Shown here: positions 18,974-30,136 of the stretch, in pieces | How positions within the stretch are numbered: position 1 is the first letter of the stretch | Layout: every line of letters starts with the position of its first letter | Source: Methylacidiphilales bacterium | GTDB lineage: Bacteria; Verrucomicrobiota; Verrucomicrobiia; Methylacidiphilales; UBA1321 | Assembly (NCBI GenBank): GCA_026225555.1 | Contig: JAMFSY010000058.1 | Coordinates: 1-50,218, forward strand | Direction: 5' to 3' | DNA: 50,218 nucleotides | Translations under genes and position numbers: made by a program | Notes under the pieces: generated by a model | Database searches by the model: none | What the model was told of the DNA's origin: nothing | Seen by the model: only the letters and a program-made list of their open reading frames with translations

Positions 18974-20803
18974 CTAGCGCAATAAATCCACACTTACTTC
19001 GTAGCGAAGAAACGGCGTGATGAGATAGACTCCGCCGAACGATTCCACCGCGACCTCACGAATTTCCCGGGCCACTTCCAGGCCGATGCGGGTGGCGGCC
19101 GCGTCGTCCGGGCAATGGCGGAGTTGTTCGCGCAGGGCGTCGGCGATCTTGATACCGGGCACCTCGTTGTGCAGGAATTCGGCATTGCGGGAGCTGAGCA
19201 GCGGCATGACGCCGAGAAAGACCGGCACGCCGAGCGGCTTGAGCCGGGCGACGGTCTTGCGCGCGAGCTCCACGTCAAAGACCGGCTGCGTCATGACATA
19301 CTGCGCGCCCGCGGCCAGCTTCGATTCGAGTTTCTTGACCTGGGAATCGAGATTGAGCGCGTTGGGATTGAAGGCGCAACCGATGATGAACCGGGTCTGT
19401 CCATTCAACGCCTTGCCCACCGAGTTCACCCCGCGATTCATGCCCGCGAGCAGTTTGATCAGACCGAGGGAATTCACATCGTAGACCGAGGTCGCGCCGG
19501 GATGATCGCCGACCTTGGCCGGATCGCCCGTGATCGCGAGCACGTGACGAAAGCCGAGGGTGCCGAGGCCCATGATCTCCGATTGCAATCCGAGCAGATT
19601 ACGGTCGCGGCAGGCGAGATGCAGCAGAGACGTCGTGCCGACCTCCTCGCGCAGACGGATGGCCGCGGCCAGGTTGCTCATGCGCAGGATGGCGAGTGAA
19701 TTATCGGCCAGCGTGATCGCCGCGGCGCCCGCGTCCTTGAGTGCCTTCGCGCCGGTGAGAAACTTATCCATCGCGAGGGTCTTCGGCGAGTCGAGCTCGA
19801 CGATGGAAACGGTCTGTGTCTTGAGCAGGTCGAGGATGGAAACTTCCTCTTTCGGCGCGGAGGCGCGCAGGGTCGGCTCGCTCACCGTGACGCGGGCGCG
19901 GGCCGGACCGGATGGCTTTTTTACCCGGATCGGCTGGAGGTCCCGTGCCACAACGGCCATCGCGGCGATGTGCTCGGGACGCGTGCCGTAATCGCCGCCG
20001 ATCAGGCGCGCGCCTTCCTCCACCCAGCGCGGCAGGGTCGCGGCGAAGTATTCCGCGCTGGCCGCGTAATTGAAACGGCCCTCGTAGAATTCCGGCTTGC
20101 CCGCATTGGGATAAACGGAGAGCAACTCGCCCTCTTCCACGGCAAGTTGGGATAGCAGATGCACGCAGGCCTGCGGTCCGCAGGTGCCGTTGATGCCGAC
20201 GATATCGGCTCCGGCCGCGCGGAGGATTTTAACGCTTTCCTGAAAAGTCTGCCCCGAAGCGAGCCTCCCCTCTTCGCTGACGCCCAGCGAGGTGACGACG
20301 GGAATTTTTGCGAGCTCCTTAAGCACGCCGAGCGCGACGAGCAGTTCGTCGAGCGCAGTGAAAGTTTCCAGGAAGATCAGGTCGCAGCCACCTTCGAGTA
20401 ACGCGCTGATATGCTCGCGAAAAAGCGTTTGCTGCTCCCCGACCGAGAATTCACCATCGGCGGGACGCAGGGAAAGAGGACCCACGGAGCCTCCGACAAA
20501 GACATCGCGGCCCTTGACCGCCGCACGGGCGACCTGCGCCGCGCGGACATTGATCTCGGCGACCTGGTGGTCCAGCCCGAAGCGGGCGAGGCGGATGCGA
20601 TTTGCGCCAAAGCTGTTCGTCTCGATCACCTGCGCCCCGGCGTCGGCATATTCGCGGCAGACCCGCGTGACCAACTCCGGGCGGGTGAGGTTGATCTCCT
20701 CCAGGCAATGATGAAACGGCACGCCGAGCTCGTATAAATAGGTTCCCGTCGCGCCGTCGCCCACGACGATGCGTTCCTGCAATAGTTCCAAGAGATTTGC
20801 CAT
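18974..20803 (-). CDS. Bifunctional homocysteine S-methyltransferase / methylenetetrahydrofolate reductase
   Basis: 609 residues. Residues 1-300 are a homocysteine methyltransferase domain (VVGDGATGTYLYELG, FGANRIRLARFG, GGSVGPLS, YPNAGKPEFYEG). Residues about 330-609 are an MTHFR barrel (VSIVELDSPKT, LHLACRDRNLLGLQSEIMG, LAITGDPAKVGDHPGA, QYVMTQPVFD, PVFLGVMPLLSSRNAEFLHN). The architecture is that of YitJ-like proteins, linking one-carbon units to methionine formation. The zinc-binding cysteines are not conserved: the usual NC-x-x-GP site reads GINGTCGP (about residue 200) and the usual GGCCGT reads GGDYGT (about 270). The MTHFR half looks intact. I could not recognise a SAM riboswitch upstream. 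Confidence 0.92.
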   Translation of the reverse strand: MANLLELLQERIVVGDGATGTYLYELGVPFHHCLEEINLTRPELVTRVCREYADAGAQVIETNSFGANRIRLARFGLDHQVAEINVRAAQVARAAVKGRDVFVGGSVGPLSLRPADGEFSVGEQQTLFREHISALLEGGCDLIFLETFTALDELLVALGVLKELAKIPVVTSLGVSEEGRLASGQTFQESVKILRAAGADIVGINGTCGPQACVHLLSQLAVEEGELLSVYPNAGKPEFYEGRFNYAASAEYFAATLPRWVEEGARLIGGDYGTRPEHIAAMAVVARDLQPIRVKKPSGPARARVTVSEPTLRASAPKEEVSILDLLKTQTVSIVELDSPKTLAMDKFLTGAKALKDAGAAAITLADNSLAILRMSNLAAAIRLREEVGTTSLLHLACRDRNLLGLQSEIMGLGTLGFRHVLAITGDPAKVGDHPGATSVYDVNSLGLIKLLAGMNRGVNSVGKALNGQTRFIIGCAFNPNALNLDSQVKKLESKLAAGAQYVMTQPVFDVELARKTVARLKPLGVPVFLGVMPLLSSRNAEFLHNEVPGIKIADALREQLRHCPDDAAATRIGLEVAREIREVAVESFGGVYLITPFLRYEVSVDLLR

Positions 20804-20918
20804 AGAGGTTTCTGTCTGTCAGCCTCACTCAGTCAACAGGAGTGCGCCCTTCAACGCACTGTGAAAATGTTGGCGTGATTTACAATCCCATTTTTTTCCG
20901 GCGCACTTTTCCTTTTTT

Positions 20919-21962
20919 ATGACCAAACGAAAAAGCGGTCTCCGACTCTCGGACGATCCCACGGTGAATGAGGATATCCTGCAATTGGTGGCGAAGTGGA
21001 ACTTACCCCAGTTCGGCGATGATTTTGCCGAGATGATCGCTTCGCTTTACCGGCTTTCCCAGCAGCATCCGAACTCCGGGGACATCTCCCTCATCAAGCG
21101 GTCCATGGCCGAGTTGCGTTACGCGCAGAGCGTCTTTGCGCCCTATCGCGGTTCGCGGAAGATATGCATCTTCGGCTCCGCCCGCACACGTCCGCCCGCG
21201 CCGATCTTCGAATGCGCCCGTGAATTCGCGCAGTTGATGACCGAAGCGAATTACATGACGATCACCGGGGCGGGGGACGGCATCATGGGCGCCGCCCAGC
21301 AGGGTGCCGGGGCGGAAAAGAGCTTCGGCCTGAATATCCTTTTGCCCTTCGAGCAACACGCCAACGAGGTGATTCGCAATGACCCCAAGCTGGTCACGTT
21401 TCGCTATTTCTTCACGCGCAAGCTCACCTTCCTGCGCGAGGCCAGCGCCGTGGCGGTTTTTCCCGGTGGCTTTGGCACGCTCGATGAGGGCCTGGAAGTC
21501 CTCACCCTGATGCAGACCGGCAAGGCGCGACTGATTCCCATGGTGCTGGTCGACCAGCCCGGCGGCACGTTCTGGAAGAGCTTTGTCCATTATGTCAGCG
21601 AGCACCTCATGGGCAGCAAGCTGATCTCCCCGGAGGATTTTCATCTCTTCAAGCTGACCACCAGCATCACCGAGGCGCGGGACGAGATTCTCAAGTTCTA
21701 CCGGAATTTCCATTCCTACCGGTTCGTCGGGCCTTATCTTGTCATTCGCCTGCAGCGAGCGCTCGCCCCTGAAAAGGTGGAGGAGCTCAAGCGGGAGTTC
21801 CTCAGCATCATCGATCCCCCCGGAGAAATCTTCCAGCGCGATGCGCTTCCCCAGGAGGCGAACGAACCGGATATCGCCCATCTGCCGCGACTTTGCCTGA
21901 CGTTCAACCGCATCCATTTCGGGTTCCTGCGGCTTTTGATCGACCGGCTGAACGAGGAATGA
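20919..21962 (+). CDS. LOG family protein (Rossmann-fold nucleotide-binding)
   Basis: 347 residues. The central part carries the LOG/TIGR00730 signature PGGFGTLDEGLEVLTLMQTGK (catalytic block near residue 182), preceded by ICIFGSARTRPPAP and ITGAGDGIMGAAQQGA. LOG proteins are phosphoribohydrolases that release free base from nucleoside 5'-monophosphates (cytokinin activation in plants); some bacterial relatives act on other nucleotides. This protein is longer than the 190-residue minimal form, with about 70 extra residues in front and 90 behind, matching the long bacterial subgroup. The plus-strand start at 20919 lies in a T-rich leader with no Shine-Dalgarno. Confidence 0.88.
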   Translation: MTKRKSGLRLSDDPTVNEDILQLVAKWNLPQFGDDFAEMIASLYRLSQQHPNSGDISLIKRSMAELRYAQSVFAPYRGSRKICIFGSARTRPPAPIFECAREFAQLMTEANYMTITGAGDGIMGAAQQGAGAEKSFGLNILLPFEQHANEVIRNDPKLVTFRYFFTRKLTFLREASAVAVFPGGFGTLDEGLEVLTLMQTGKARLIPMVLVDQPGGTFWKSFVHYVSEHLMGSKLISPEDFHLFKLTTSITEARDEILKFYRNFHSYRFVGPYLVIRLQRALAPEKVEELKREFLSIIDPPGEIFQRDALPQEANEPDIAHLPRLCLTFNRIHFGFLRLLIDRLNEE

Positions 21963-21978
21963 GAGGAAGGCAAGCGGG

Positions 21979-22016
21979 AATAAGGGCGAAATGGGTTCCT
22001 TATTTTCCTTTTCTTC
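21979..22016 (+). terminator. Rho-independent terminator after the LOG gene
   Basis: AATAAGG, a 12-base loop, CCTTATT, then a T/C-rich tract (TTCCTTTTCTT). It starts 17 bases after the stop codon and separates the LOG gene from the oxidoreductase. Confidence 0.65.
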
Positions 22017-22049
22017 CCTTCATATTCGCTTAGCCTGCATATACTTAAG

Positions 22050-25000
22050 ATGCCGGAAACGCTGATTCCCAATCCACGTAAAGTCCCGAAGGTCGATCCG
22101 CGCTTTCTCAAGGAGGAGGGGACCGAGGTCTATCTCGGCAATGAATTGTTGGTCAAGGGGTTGCTCGAGACCGAGGGCGGAACACATCTTTGGACCGGTT
22201 ACCCCGGTTCTCCTGTCTCTGGTTTCTTCGATTGCATCGAGGCGATTCAGGAAATTCCCAAGCAATACGGCATCAGCGCCGTGCTGGCCAATAACGAGGC
22301 ACTTTCCGCCGCGATGGTGAACGGTTCGCAGATGCACGGGCTGCGCGCCATGTGCGTCATGAAAAGCGTGGGGCTGCACGTGGCCACGGACGCCCTGGCC
22401 ATCGGCAACCTGGCGGGCGCGCATCCCGAAGGTGGTGTGGTGGTCGTCATGGGCGACGATCCCTGGAGCGACTCGACCCAGGTGCCCGCCGACTCCCGTT
22501 TTCTCTGCAAGCACATGTACATGCCGATCCTGGAACCGACCACGAACCAGGAAATGAAGGATTGGGTCGATCTCGCCTTCAAGCTGTCGCGGGAGAGCGA
22601 GCTCTACATCGGTTATCTCGTCACGACGAATCAGGCGGATGGCGGCGGCTCGGTGCAGGTGCATCGGAATCACTTTCCGCGCGTGAACACTCACAATCCG
22701 TTTGAAATCGATACGACCAAGATCGATTTCGAGAAGAACGTGCTGCTTCCGCCCCGCACTTGGCGTCGGGAGCAGGGCTTTCCCGGCCGCTTCGAGCGCC
22801 TCTGGGCCAGCGCCCGCCGGCATGGCGTGAATCGCATCACGCCGGGCAGCGCCACCAGCCGCGCGCCGATCGGCTTTGTCAGTTCCGCCCTGGCCTATTC
22901 CTACCTGGAGCACGCGCTCGAGCAACTGGGCCTGACGGGCATTTTCCCGCTGCTGAAGCTGGGCGTGACTTATCCGCTCGACCCCGAGTTGATCGATACT
23001 TTCGCGGATCAGGTGGAAAACCTCGTCATCGTCGAGGAACGCCGCGGCTTTCTCGAGGAGCAGATCGTGCAGTTGATCGCCCGCCGCGCGCTGGTCGGCA
23101 AGGCGGCCATTCCGGTTTACGGCAAGATTTTCCCCGGTGGCCGGGAGGGACTGCCTTCTTCGCGCGGATTCAATTCCTCCGTGCTGGTCGAGTTGCTGGC
23201 GCCTCTGGTTACCGAATTGGCTTCGCCCAAACTCAGCCTCGATCTCGCCCGGATCGCTCGCGAGGTCGATCATTTGGCGGAGAATCTCGCCATCGAGGTG
23301 AACCTCGCGCCGCGCACGCCGACCTTTTGTCCCGGCTGCCCGCATCGCGATTCGGCCAGTGTTCTCGGCGAGATCAAGCGTGTCTTTGGTGATGCCGAGT
23401 ACATGCGCCGGATGCATCGCCGCGAGCCGGTCGATCTTGTTTTTCATGGCGATACCGGCTGTTACACCATGTTGATGTTCGAGCCCAACAAGGACCTCAT
23501 GCACAATTACAGCGGCATGGGGCTGGGTGGCGGCACCGGGCTGGGCATCGACCCGTTCATCACAAACAAGCAGGTCGTCTTCATGGGCGACTCGACTTTT
23601 TTTCACAGCGGCCAGCTCGCGATTTCCAACTCGATCAAGAACGGGCAGGACATCACTTACATCATTCTCGACAACAAGACGACGGCGATGACCGGCCAGC
23701 AGACCACGCCGGCGCTTGATTACGATTTGCTCGGGAACGAGACGTTCGCGCAAAAGATCGAGAAGATCATTGAGGCGATGATCGGCGAGCAGGAAGTTGA
23801 AGTAATCCGCACCAACCCGGCCCAGCGCGAGACCTATCGCAGCCTGCTCGAATCGACCGTGTTGAAGAATGGCGTCAAGGTTCTCGTGGCCGATAAGGAA
23901 TGCGGCATCACTTTCCAGCGCAAACGCAATCGCGCCGAGCGGGCGGAAGTCCGCGAGAAGGGTTTCCTCGAGACAAAGCATTACATCAATATCAATGCCG
24001 ATGCCTGCGAGCATTGTCTTGCCTGCACCCGCGCGACCGGTTGCCCGGGCCTGACGTTTGCCGAGACCGATTTCGGGCGCAAGGTGGAGACCGATCTTTC
24101 CTGGTGCGTGAACGATACCGCCTGCACGAAGCTCGACGCCTGCCCTGCCTTCGAGGAGCTCATCGTGGTGCGTTCGCAGAAACCGGAATCGCGCCTGCCA
24201 GATCTCGACAAGACGGTGTTACCCCTGCCGACCCGGCGCGATTTCGATCATTCCTGGCGCGTTTACCTGGCTGGCGTCGGGGGCATGGGCATTGGCGTGT
24301 CGGCGGCGACGCTGGTTCGCGCGGGACATCGCGAAGGCTTCGACGTGATTTTCAGCGACAAGAATGGGTTGGCGATTCGCAACGGCGGGGTCTATTCCCA
24401 CATCACTTTTCTCAAGCCGGGCTGCAATCACAGCTCGCCGATCATTCCCTACGGCAAGGCCGATCTGATGCTGGGCATCGATATTCTCGAGGCGGCCCGC
24501 GGGCTCGATCCGAAAGGTAACTTGCGCGTGGGCGGCCCACGCACCCGCGCCATCATCAATCGCCAGAAAACGCCGACGATTCATACACTCCTGGGCACGG
24601 ATGATTTCTGCGTCGAGACGCTCGAGGCGACGTTGCGGAAATATACCGATGCGGCTGGTTATTTCAGCGCGGATGTCTCCCAGCTTTCCGAGCGCGTTTT
24701 CGGCACCAAGCTCTATGCCAACGTGATCACGCTCGGCATCGCCTTCCAGCGGGGCGAACTGCCGCTCTCGCTGGATAGCCTCGAGTATGGCATCCAGGAA
24801 ACGATGGGTAGCGCGGCGACCGAGAACTGGCTCGCTTTCAAGCTCGGCCGCAAGATCGCACAGGATGCAATCACCGCCCCGCCCGCGGCAACCACGGTGG
24901 ACGCTTCTTATCACGACGTCGTGGCGGAAAAATCGGACCGGCTGAAACGCACCGGACGGCATGGCGAAGACCTGGCCCGCAAATACTGGCAACTGGTCAC

Positions 25001-25670
25001 GGGAGCGCGCGAAAAGCTGACGCTCGATGCGCGGCATGAATCGCTCCTCGCGCAGCGGATCTATGACCTGATCCGTTACGAAAATCTCGCCTACGCCGAG
25101 GATTATGTGACGCGTTTGTTGCGCGTGCATGAGCGGGATTCGGCGGTGGCGGGTTACGCCGCGACTGAAGCAGCTTTGTGGAATCTCCATCGCGTCATGG
25201 CGATCAAGGATGAGGTCTATGTAGCCTACCTTCTCAGCAGCGAAGAGAAATACGAGGCCGACCGCGACCGCTACAATGTGCGCCCGGAGCTCGGGGACAA
25301 AATCATTCACCGCCATCTCAACCGGCCCGAATTTGCGCTGGGTCGTCATCAAATTCGCTTTCATCTCAAGACCCGCCCCTGGATGCTGCGCCTGATGAGA
25401 CGCGCCAAATTCCTGCGGCGGATGCTGCCCACCTGGCACGCCCGGGAACGCGCTTTTCGTCAGTGGTATTTCGACCTGGCCGATCAGTTCTCCGCGCCGT
25501 CGAATCCGGCGGCCTATGCCATCTGGCTCAAGATCCTGCGCCTTCCCGAAGAGGCCACAGGTTACCGGGAAATCCGTTACCCGCGCATGGCCGCCGCGCA
25601 AAAACGGGCGGAGGAACTGCTAGCTTCTTTACAGGGTGAATCCACGTCGCAAATGGCCGCGAAGGTCTGA
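22050..25670 (+). CDS. Fused indolepyruvate ferredoxin oxidoreductase-type 2-oxoacid oxidoreductase
   Basis: 1206 residues combining the subunits that are separate IorA and IorB in many anaerobes. Order: PFOR-like pyrimidine-binding domain (WTGYPGSPVSGFFD), a linker domain, TPP domain (FCPGCPHRDS near 427; GDTGCYTM near 468; FMGDSTFFHSGQ near 512), iron-sulfur cysteines (CEHCLACTRATGCPG near 653; CVNDTACTKLDACP near 688), an IorB-like domain (AGVGGMGIGVSAATLVRAG near 740) and a C-terminal DUF6537-like region. It oxidatively decarboxylates aryl or branched 2-oxoacids to acyl-CoA with an electron acceptor. The second cysteine set, with Asp in place of one Cys, matches the long fused subfamily rather than ferredoxins. 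True substrate unknown. Stand-alone gene. Confidence 0.92.
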   Translation: MPETLIPNPRKVPKVDPRFLKEEGTEVYLGNELLVKGLLETEGGTHLWTGYPGSPVSGFFDCIEAIQEIPKQYGISAVLANNEALSAAMVNGSQMHGLRAMCVMKSVGLHVATDALAIGNLAGAHPEGGVVVVMGDDPWSDSTQVPADSRFLCKHMYMPILEPTTNQEMKDWVDLAFKLSRESELYIGYLVTTNQADGGGSVQVHRNHFPRVNTHNPFEIDTTKIDFEKNVLLPPRTWRREQGFPGRFERLWASARRHGVNRITPGSATSRAPIGFVSSALAYSYLEHALEQLGLTGIFPLLKLGVTYPLDPELIDTFADQVENLVIVEERRGFLEEQIVQLIARRALVGKAAIPVYGKIFPGGREGLPSSRGFNSSVLVELLAPLVTELASPKLSLDLARIAREVDHLAENLAIEVNLAPRTPTFCPGCPHRDSASVLGEIKRVFGDAEYMRRMHRREPVDLVFHGDTGCYTMLMFEPNKDLMHNYSGMGLGGGTGLGIDPFITNKQVVFMGDSTFFHSGQLAISNSIKNGQDITYIILDNKTTAMTGQQTTPALDYDLLGNETFAQKIEKIIEAMIGEQEVEVIRTNPAQRETYRSLLESTVLKNGVKVLVADKECGITFQRKRNRAERAEVREKGFLETKHYININADACEHCLACTRATGCPGLTFAETDFGRKVETDLSWCVNDTACTKLDACPAFEELIVVRSQKPESRLPDLDKTVLPLPTRRDFDHSWRVYLAGVGGMGIGVSAATLVRAGHREGFDVIFSDKNGLAIRNGGVYSHITFLKPGCNHSSPIIPYGKADLMLGIDILEAARGLDPKGNLRVGGPRTRAIINRQKTPTIHTLLGTDDFCVETLEATLRKYTDAAGYFSADVSQLSERVFGTKLYANVITLGIAFQRGELPLSLDSLEYGIQETMGSAATENWLAFKLGRKIAQDAITAPPAATTVDASYHDVVAEKSDRLKRTGRHGEDLARKYWQLVTGAREKLTLDARHESLLAQRIYDLIRYENLAYAEDYVTRLLRVHERDSAVAGYAATEAALWNLHRVMAIKDEVYVAYLLSSEEKYEADRDRYNVRPELGDKIIHRHLNRPEFALGRHQIRFHLKTRPWMLRLMRRAKFLRRMLPTWHARERAFRQWYFDLADQFSAPSNPAAYAIWLKILRLPEEATGYREIRYPRMAAAQKRAEELLASLQGESTSQMAAKV

Positions 25671-25682
25671 CTCGGGTTCGTC

Positions 25683-25827
25683 TTTAATCTCTTTGGATCT
25701 CATTCCCCGAGCTCGCTTCGGTTCGAGTGGTAGCCGCCGCACGCCGTGCGGTGGTGTCTTTTCGAAGAAAGAGCAAAGCGTGGGAGCCTTTCTTCTCTCC
25801 TCCGTCGCACGGCGTGCGACGGCTACC
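25683..25827 (-). repeat. REP/MITE-like palindromic repeat, copy 2 (opposite orientation)
   Basis: Reverse-complement match to 3577-3722 over about 145 bp. The same inverted arms occur (CGCACGCCGTGCG near 25739 and CGCACGGCGTGCG near 25806), with the same central AGAAAG-rich segment and the same conserved tail (AAAGAGATTAAAGA on the minus strand). Substitutions in one arm (GTCGCACG for GCCGCACG) are partly compensated in the partner strand (CGTGCGAC), suggesting that the fold is kept. It lies between the 3' ends of two convergent genes. Confidence 0.85.
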
Positions 25828-25911
25828 TCGGATCCAATGGCGGGCGTAGGCCGCCGCAATTACCGCCGACCGCAGGTCCGATGGCTGCCCCGGAGCTTGC
25901 GCCCGGGTTCT

Positions 25912-26271
25912 TTACGAGCTCTTCTGGCGCACGATTTCCACGGCAACGTAGCGGGTGCTGGGCAAAATAAACTTCTTCACTTCCAGGCGGATCCTGTGGA
26001 TGAGAAAGACCTCCAGCAACTCGCCCGCGAGTTCTTCGACCAGGGTCTCCAGCAGCTTGCGGGGCCGTAAGGTGGCCACGCTTTTGACCCGCTCCACCAC
26101 GTCGAAATAATTCACCGAAAGCGCGATATTGTCCGTCGCCGCCGCGCGGGAGAAATGATCGACCTCCATCTCGAGCGTGACGAGAAGGCGCTGCGGCTGG
26201 GCGCGTTCCTCCTCGGGGACACCGAGGTGCGCCCAGATTTCGAGGTCAACGACGCGGATGAGATCGGACAT
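25912..26271 (-). CDS. folB: Dihydroneopterin aldolase
   Basis: Cleaves 7,8-dihydroneopterin to 6-hydroxymethyl-7,8-dihydropterin and glycolaldehyde in folate synthesis. 119 residues from the ATG at 26271 (MSDLIRVVDLEIWAHLGVPE), the usual FolB length; the frame extends upstream to 26385 but that part only shadows the HAD-Nudix gene. Family marks: IWAHLGVPEEERAQPQRLLV, LSVNYFDVVERVKS, KLLETLVEELAGEL, and a C-terminal beta strand (IRLEVKKFILP). It overlaps the end of the HAD-Nudix fusion by 26 bases, so translation is probably coupled and the pair may work together. Confidence 0.95.
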   Translation of the reverse strand: MSDLIRVVDLEIWAHLGVPEEERAQPQRLLVTLEMEVDHFSRAAATDNIALSVNYFDVVERVKSVATLRPRKLLETLVEELAGELLEVFLIHRIRLEVKKFILPSTRYVAVEIVRQKSS

Positions 26272-27295
26272 GGTCGAGTAAAATGCGGGTGGGGTTGTTG
26301 AGGTCCATTTGGGCCGCTTCGTCGAGCGAGACCCAGCGGTGATTTTCCGCTTCGTCATTGAGAACGACATTCGTTCCTGTGGCAAGGGCGGTATAGTTCA
26401 GCAGGATAAAATGGGCCTTTGTGTAAAACTCGGGCGGCTCGATGCAATCCTGCACAAGCTCGAAACGGACGTCCTTCACATCGAGTCCGGTCTCCTCCAG
26501 GATCTCCCGCTTGAGCGCCGCTTCGGAGGGCTCGTTGGCCTTGATCTTCCCGCCGGGGATGCCCCATTTGTGGCTCCACTTGTGGGTCTGGATCATGAGC
26601 ACATCGCCCTGGGAATTGAAGATCAGAGCCCCCACGGTGGGGATCGGCGGGTGCGTCGGCACGCCGCGATGCCGATCGAGAAAATCACGCACCTCGCGCA
26701 GGTTGCGGAACAAAAGGTCAGGGCTCGCCGCTTTGAGTTTCGCTAATGAATCATAGCCGGTGAGAACGGCGCAACTCATCACGCCGGCATGCCGGGCCGT
26801 CTCGATATCGTGGACCATGTCGCCGATGAAGATCGTCTCCGACGCATCGAGATCGTGCTCGGCGAGGAGGTGCAGGATGACCTTGCGCTTGTCGAGCGCC
26901 TGGACGTACGCCTGCTTGAAATACTTTTTCCAGCCGAGCCGTCCACCCTGCGCCTCGAAGTGCTCATGGTGAATCGTGCTGAGAAGGAAAGTCGGCAGGC
27001 CGCGCTCCTGGAGGTATTCAAGGAACTCGAGCGAATGGGGCAGGGGAGCGATGCCGGTCTGAAGCAACTTGAACGCGGTGTGGTAATGGTGATCCAGTTC
27101 CGGCAACGCGGATTCGGGCAGGTACTCCTTATAAAAGTCCGGGAAGGGGAGATAAAATTTCTCGCGGAAATCCTCGGCGGTAAAGGCGGGTTTGCCGTAG
27201 TGCTTGAAGATCTCGTTCGTCGCGTCGAGGACGGGGTTAAAATCATCGACGAGGGTGCCGGACCAATCGAGGATGACGTTGCGGATTTCGGCCAT
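26246..27295 (-). CDS. Fused HAD-superfamily hydrolase and Nudix hydrolase
   Basis: About 349 residues from the ATG at 27295; a TTG at 27310 would add five. Residues 1-220 are a HAD subfamily IA hydrolase: nucleophile D10 in VILDWSGTLVDD, LLSTIHHEHF (motif II), a Lys in DKRKVILHLL (III), and FIGDMVHDIETARHAG (IV). The usual second Asp of motif I is Ser (DWSGT), as in phosphonatase-like or dehalogenase-like members. Residues 220-349 are Nudix with a complete box (GGKIKANEP, about 247, through REILEETG). Such a pair can strip pyrophosphate and phosphate from a nucleotide-like substrate. It overlaps folB, whose substrate precursor, dihydroneopterin triphosphate, needs exactly these steps. That role is inference. 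Confidence 0.9.
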   Translation of the reverse strand: MAEIRNVILDWSGTLVDDFNPVLDATNEIFKHYGKPAFTAEDFREKFYLPFPDFYKEYLPESALPELDHHYHTAFKLLQTGIAPLPHSLEFLEYLQERGLPTFLLSTIHHEHFEAQGGRLGWKKYFKQAYVQALDKRKVILHLLAEHDLDASETIFIGDMVHDIETARHAGVMSCAVLTGYDSLAKLKAASPDLLFRNLREVRDFLDRHRGVPTHPPIPTVGALIFNSQGDVLMIQTHKWSHKWGIPGGKIKANEPSEAALKREILEETGLDVKDVRFELVQDCIEPPEFYTKAHFILLNYTALATGTNVVLNDEAENHRWVSLDEAAQMDLNNPTRILLDHVRSHPRR

Positions 27296-27349
27296 GATGC
27301 ATCTTTCCAATCCTCCCGAACTTGTCGAGGGAGCAATTACCGGCGCCGT

Positions 27350-29811
<2,462 letters not shown>

Positions 29812-29893
29812 TCAGCCCGGGCGCAAGGCGGTTTTCTTGATGCGCCTGAGACGTAACAATCGGAATCTTGCTTTTGGGTGAGGGGATGTTAGA

Positions 29894-29977
29894 GTGCCGG
29901 ACATGCAGATCACAGCGCTGTCGCTTCGACTTACGCTTCTTCTTCCGGGCCTCGAGGGTTCGGCGGAAGCGATCTGA
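29894..29977 (+). CDS. Leucine-rich leader peptide of leuA
   Basis: A 27-codon ORF from the GTG at 29894, with AGGGG eight bases upstream, or 24 codons from the in-frame ATG at 29903, which has a weak site. The centre reads LSLRLTLLLPGL: seven leucines in twelve residues, with three consecutive CTT codons at 29936-29944. It ends with TGA 30 bases before a strong terminator hairpin and 160 bases before leuA. This is the layout of a classic attenuation leader, in which ribosomes stalled at Leu codons change the downstream fold. The peptide itself is presumably without function. Confidence 0.75.
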   Translation: MPDMQITALSLRLTLLLPGLEGSAEAI

Positions 29978-30007
29978 TTTGATTTTTTCGCTTTAACGCC
30001 CAACCAA

Positions 30008-30055
30008 CCCCGACGGCCCCGCTGAGATCGAGCGGCCCTCGGGGCTTTTCTTTTT
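30008..30055 (+). terminator. Attenuator-type rho-independent terminator upstream of leuA
   Basis: Stem CCCCGA (30008-30013) pairs with TCGGGG (30039-30044), extended by GG/CC and CCGCT/AGCGG inside with small bulges, followed by CTTTTCTTTTT. An upstream GGGTT-C-GG (29956-29963) can pair with CCAACCC (30004-30010), which overlaps the 5' arm and so could act as antiterminator. Confidence 0.8.
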
Positions 30056-30136
30056 CGGCGTGTCGTCACGAAGAGAATAGACGAGAATAAAACAAGTGCG
30101 ACGGTCTCAGGCCGCCGCTACAGCTAGAGAAGACCC

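Noticed and set aside
20804-20918. SAM or cobalamin riboswitch before the methyltransferase/MTHFR gene
   Set aside because: Only a 6-bp hairpin (AGTGCG...CGCACT, 20841-20860) is visible; no family core is recognisable in the 115-base gap.
22020-24014. 664-codon open frame antisense to the indolepyruvate oxidoreductase
   Set aside because: Fully inside a well-recognised gene on the other strand; no recognisable domain, composition effect.
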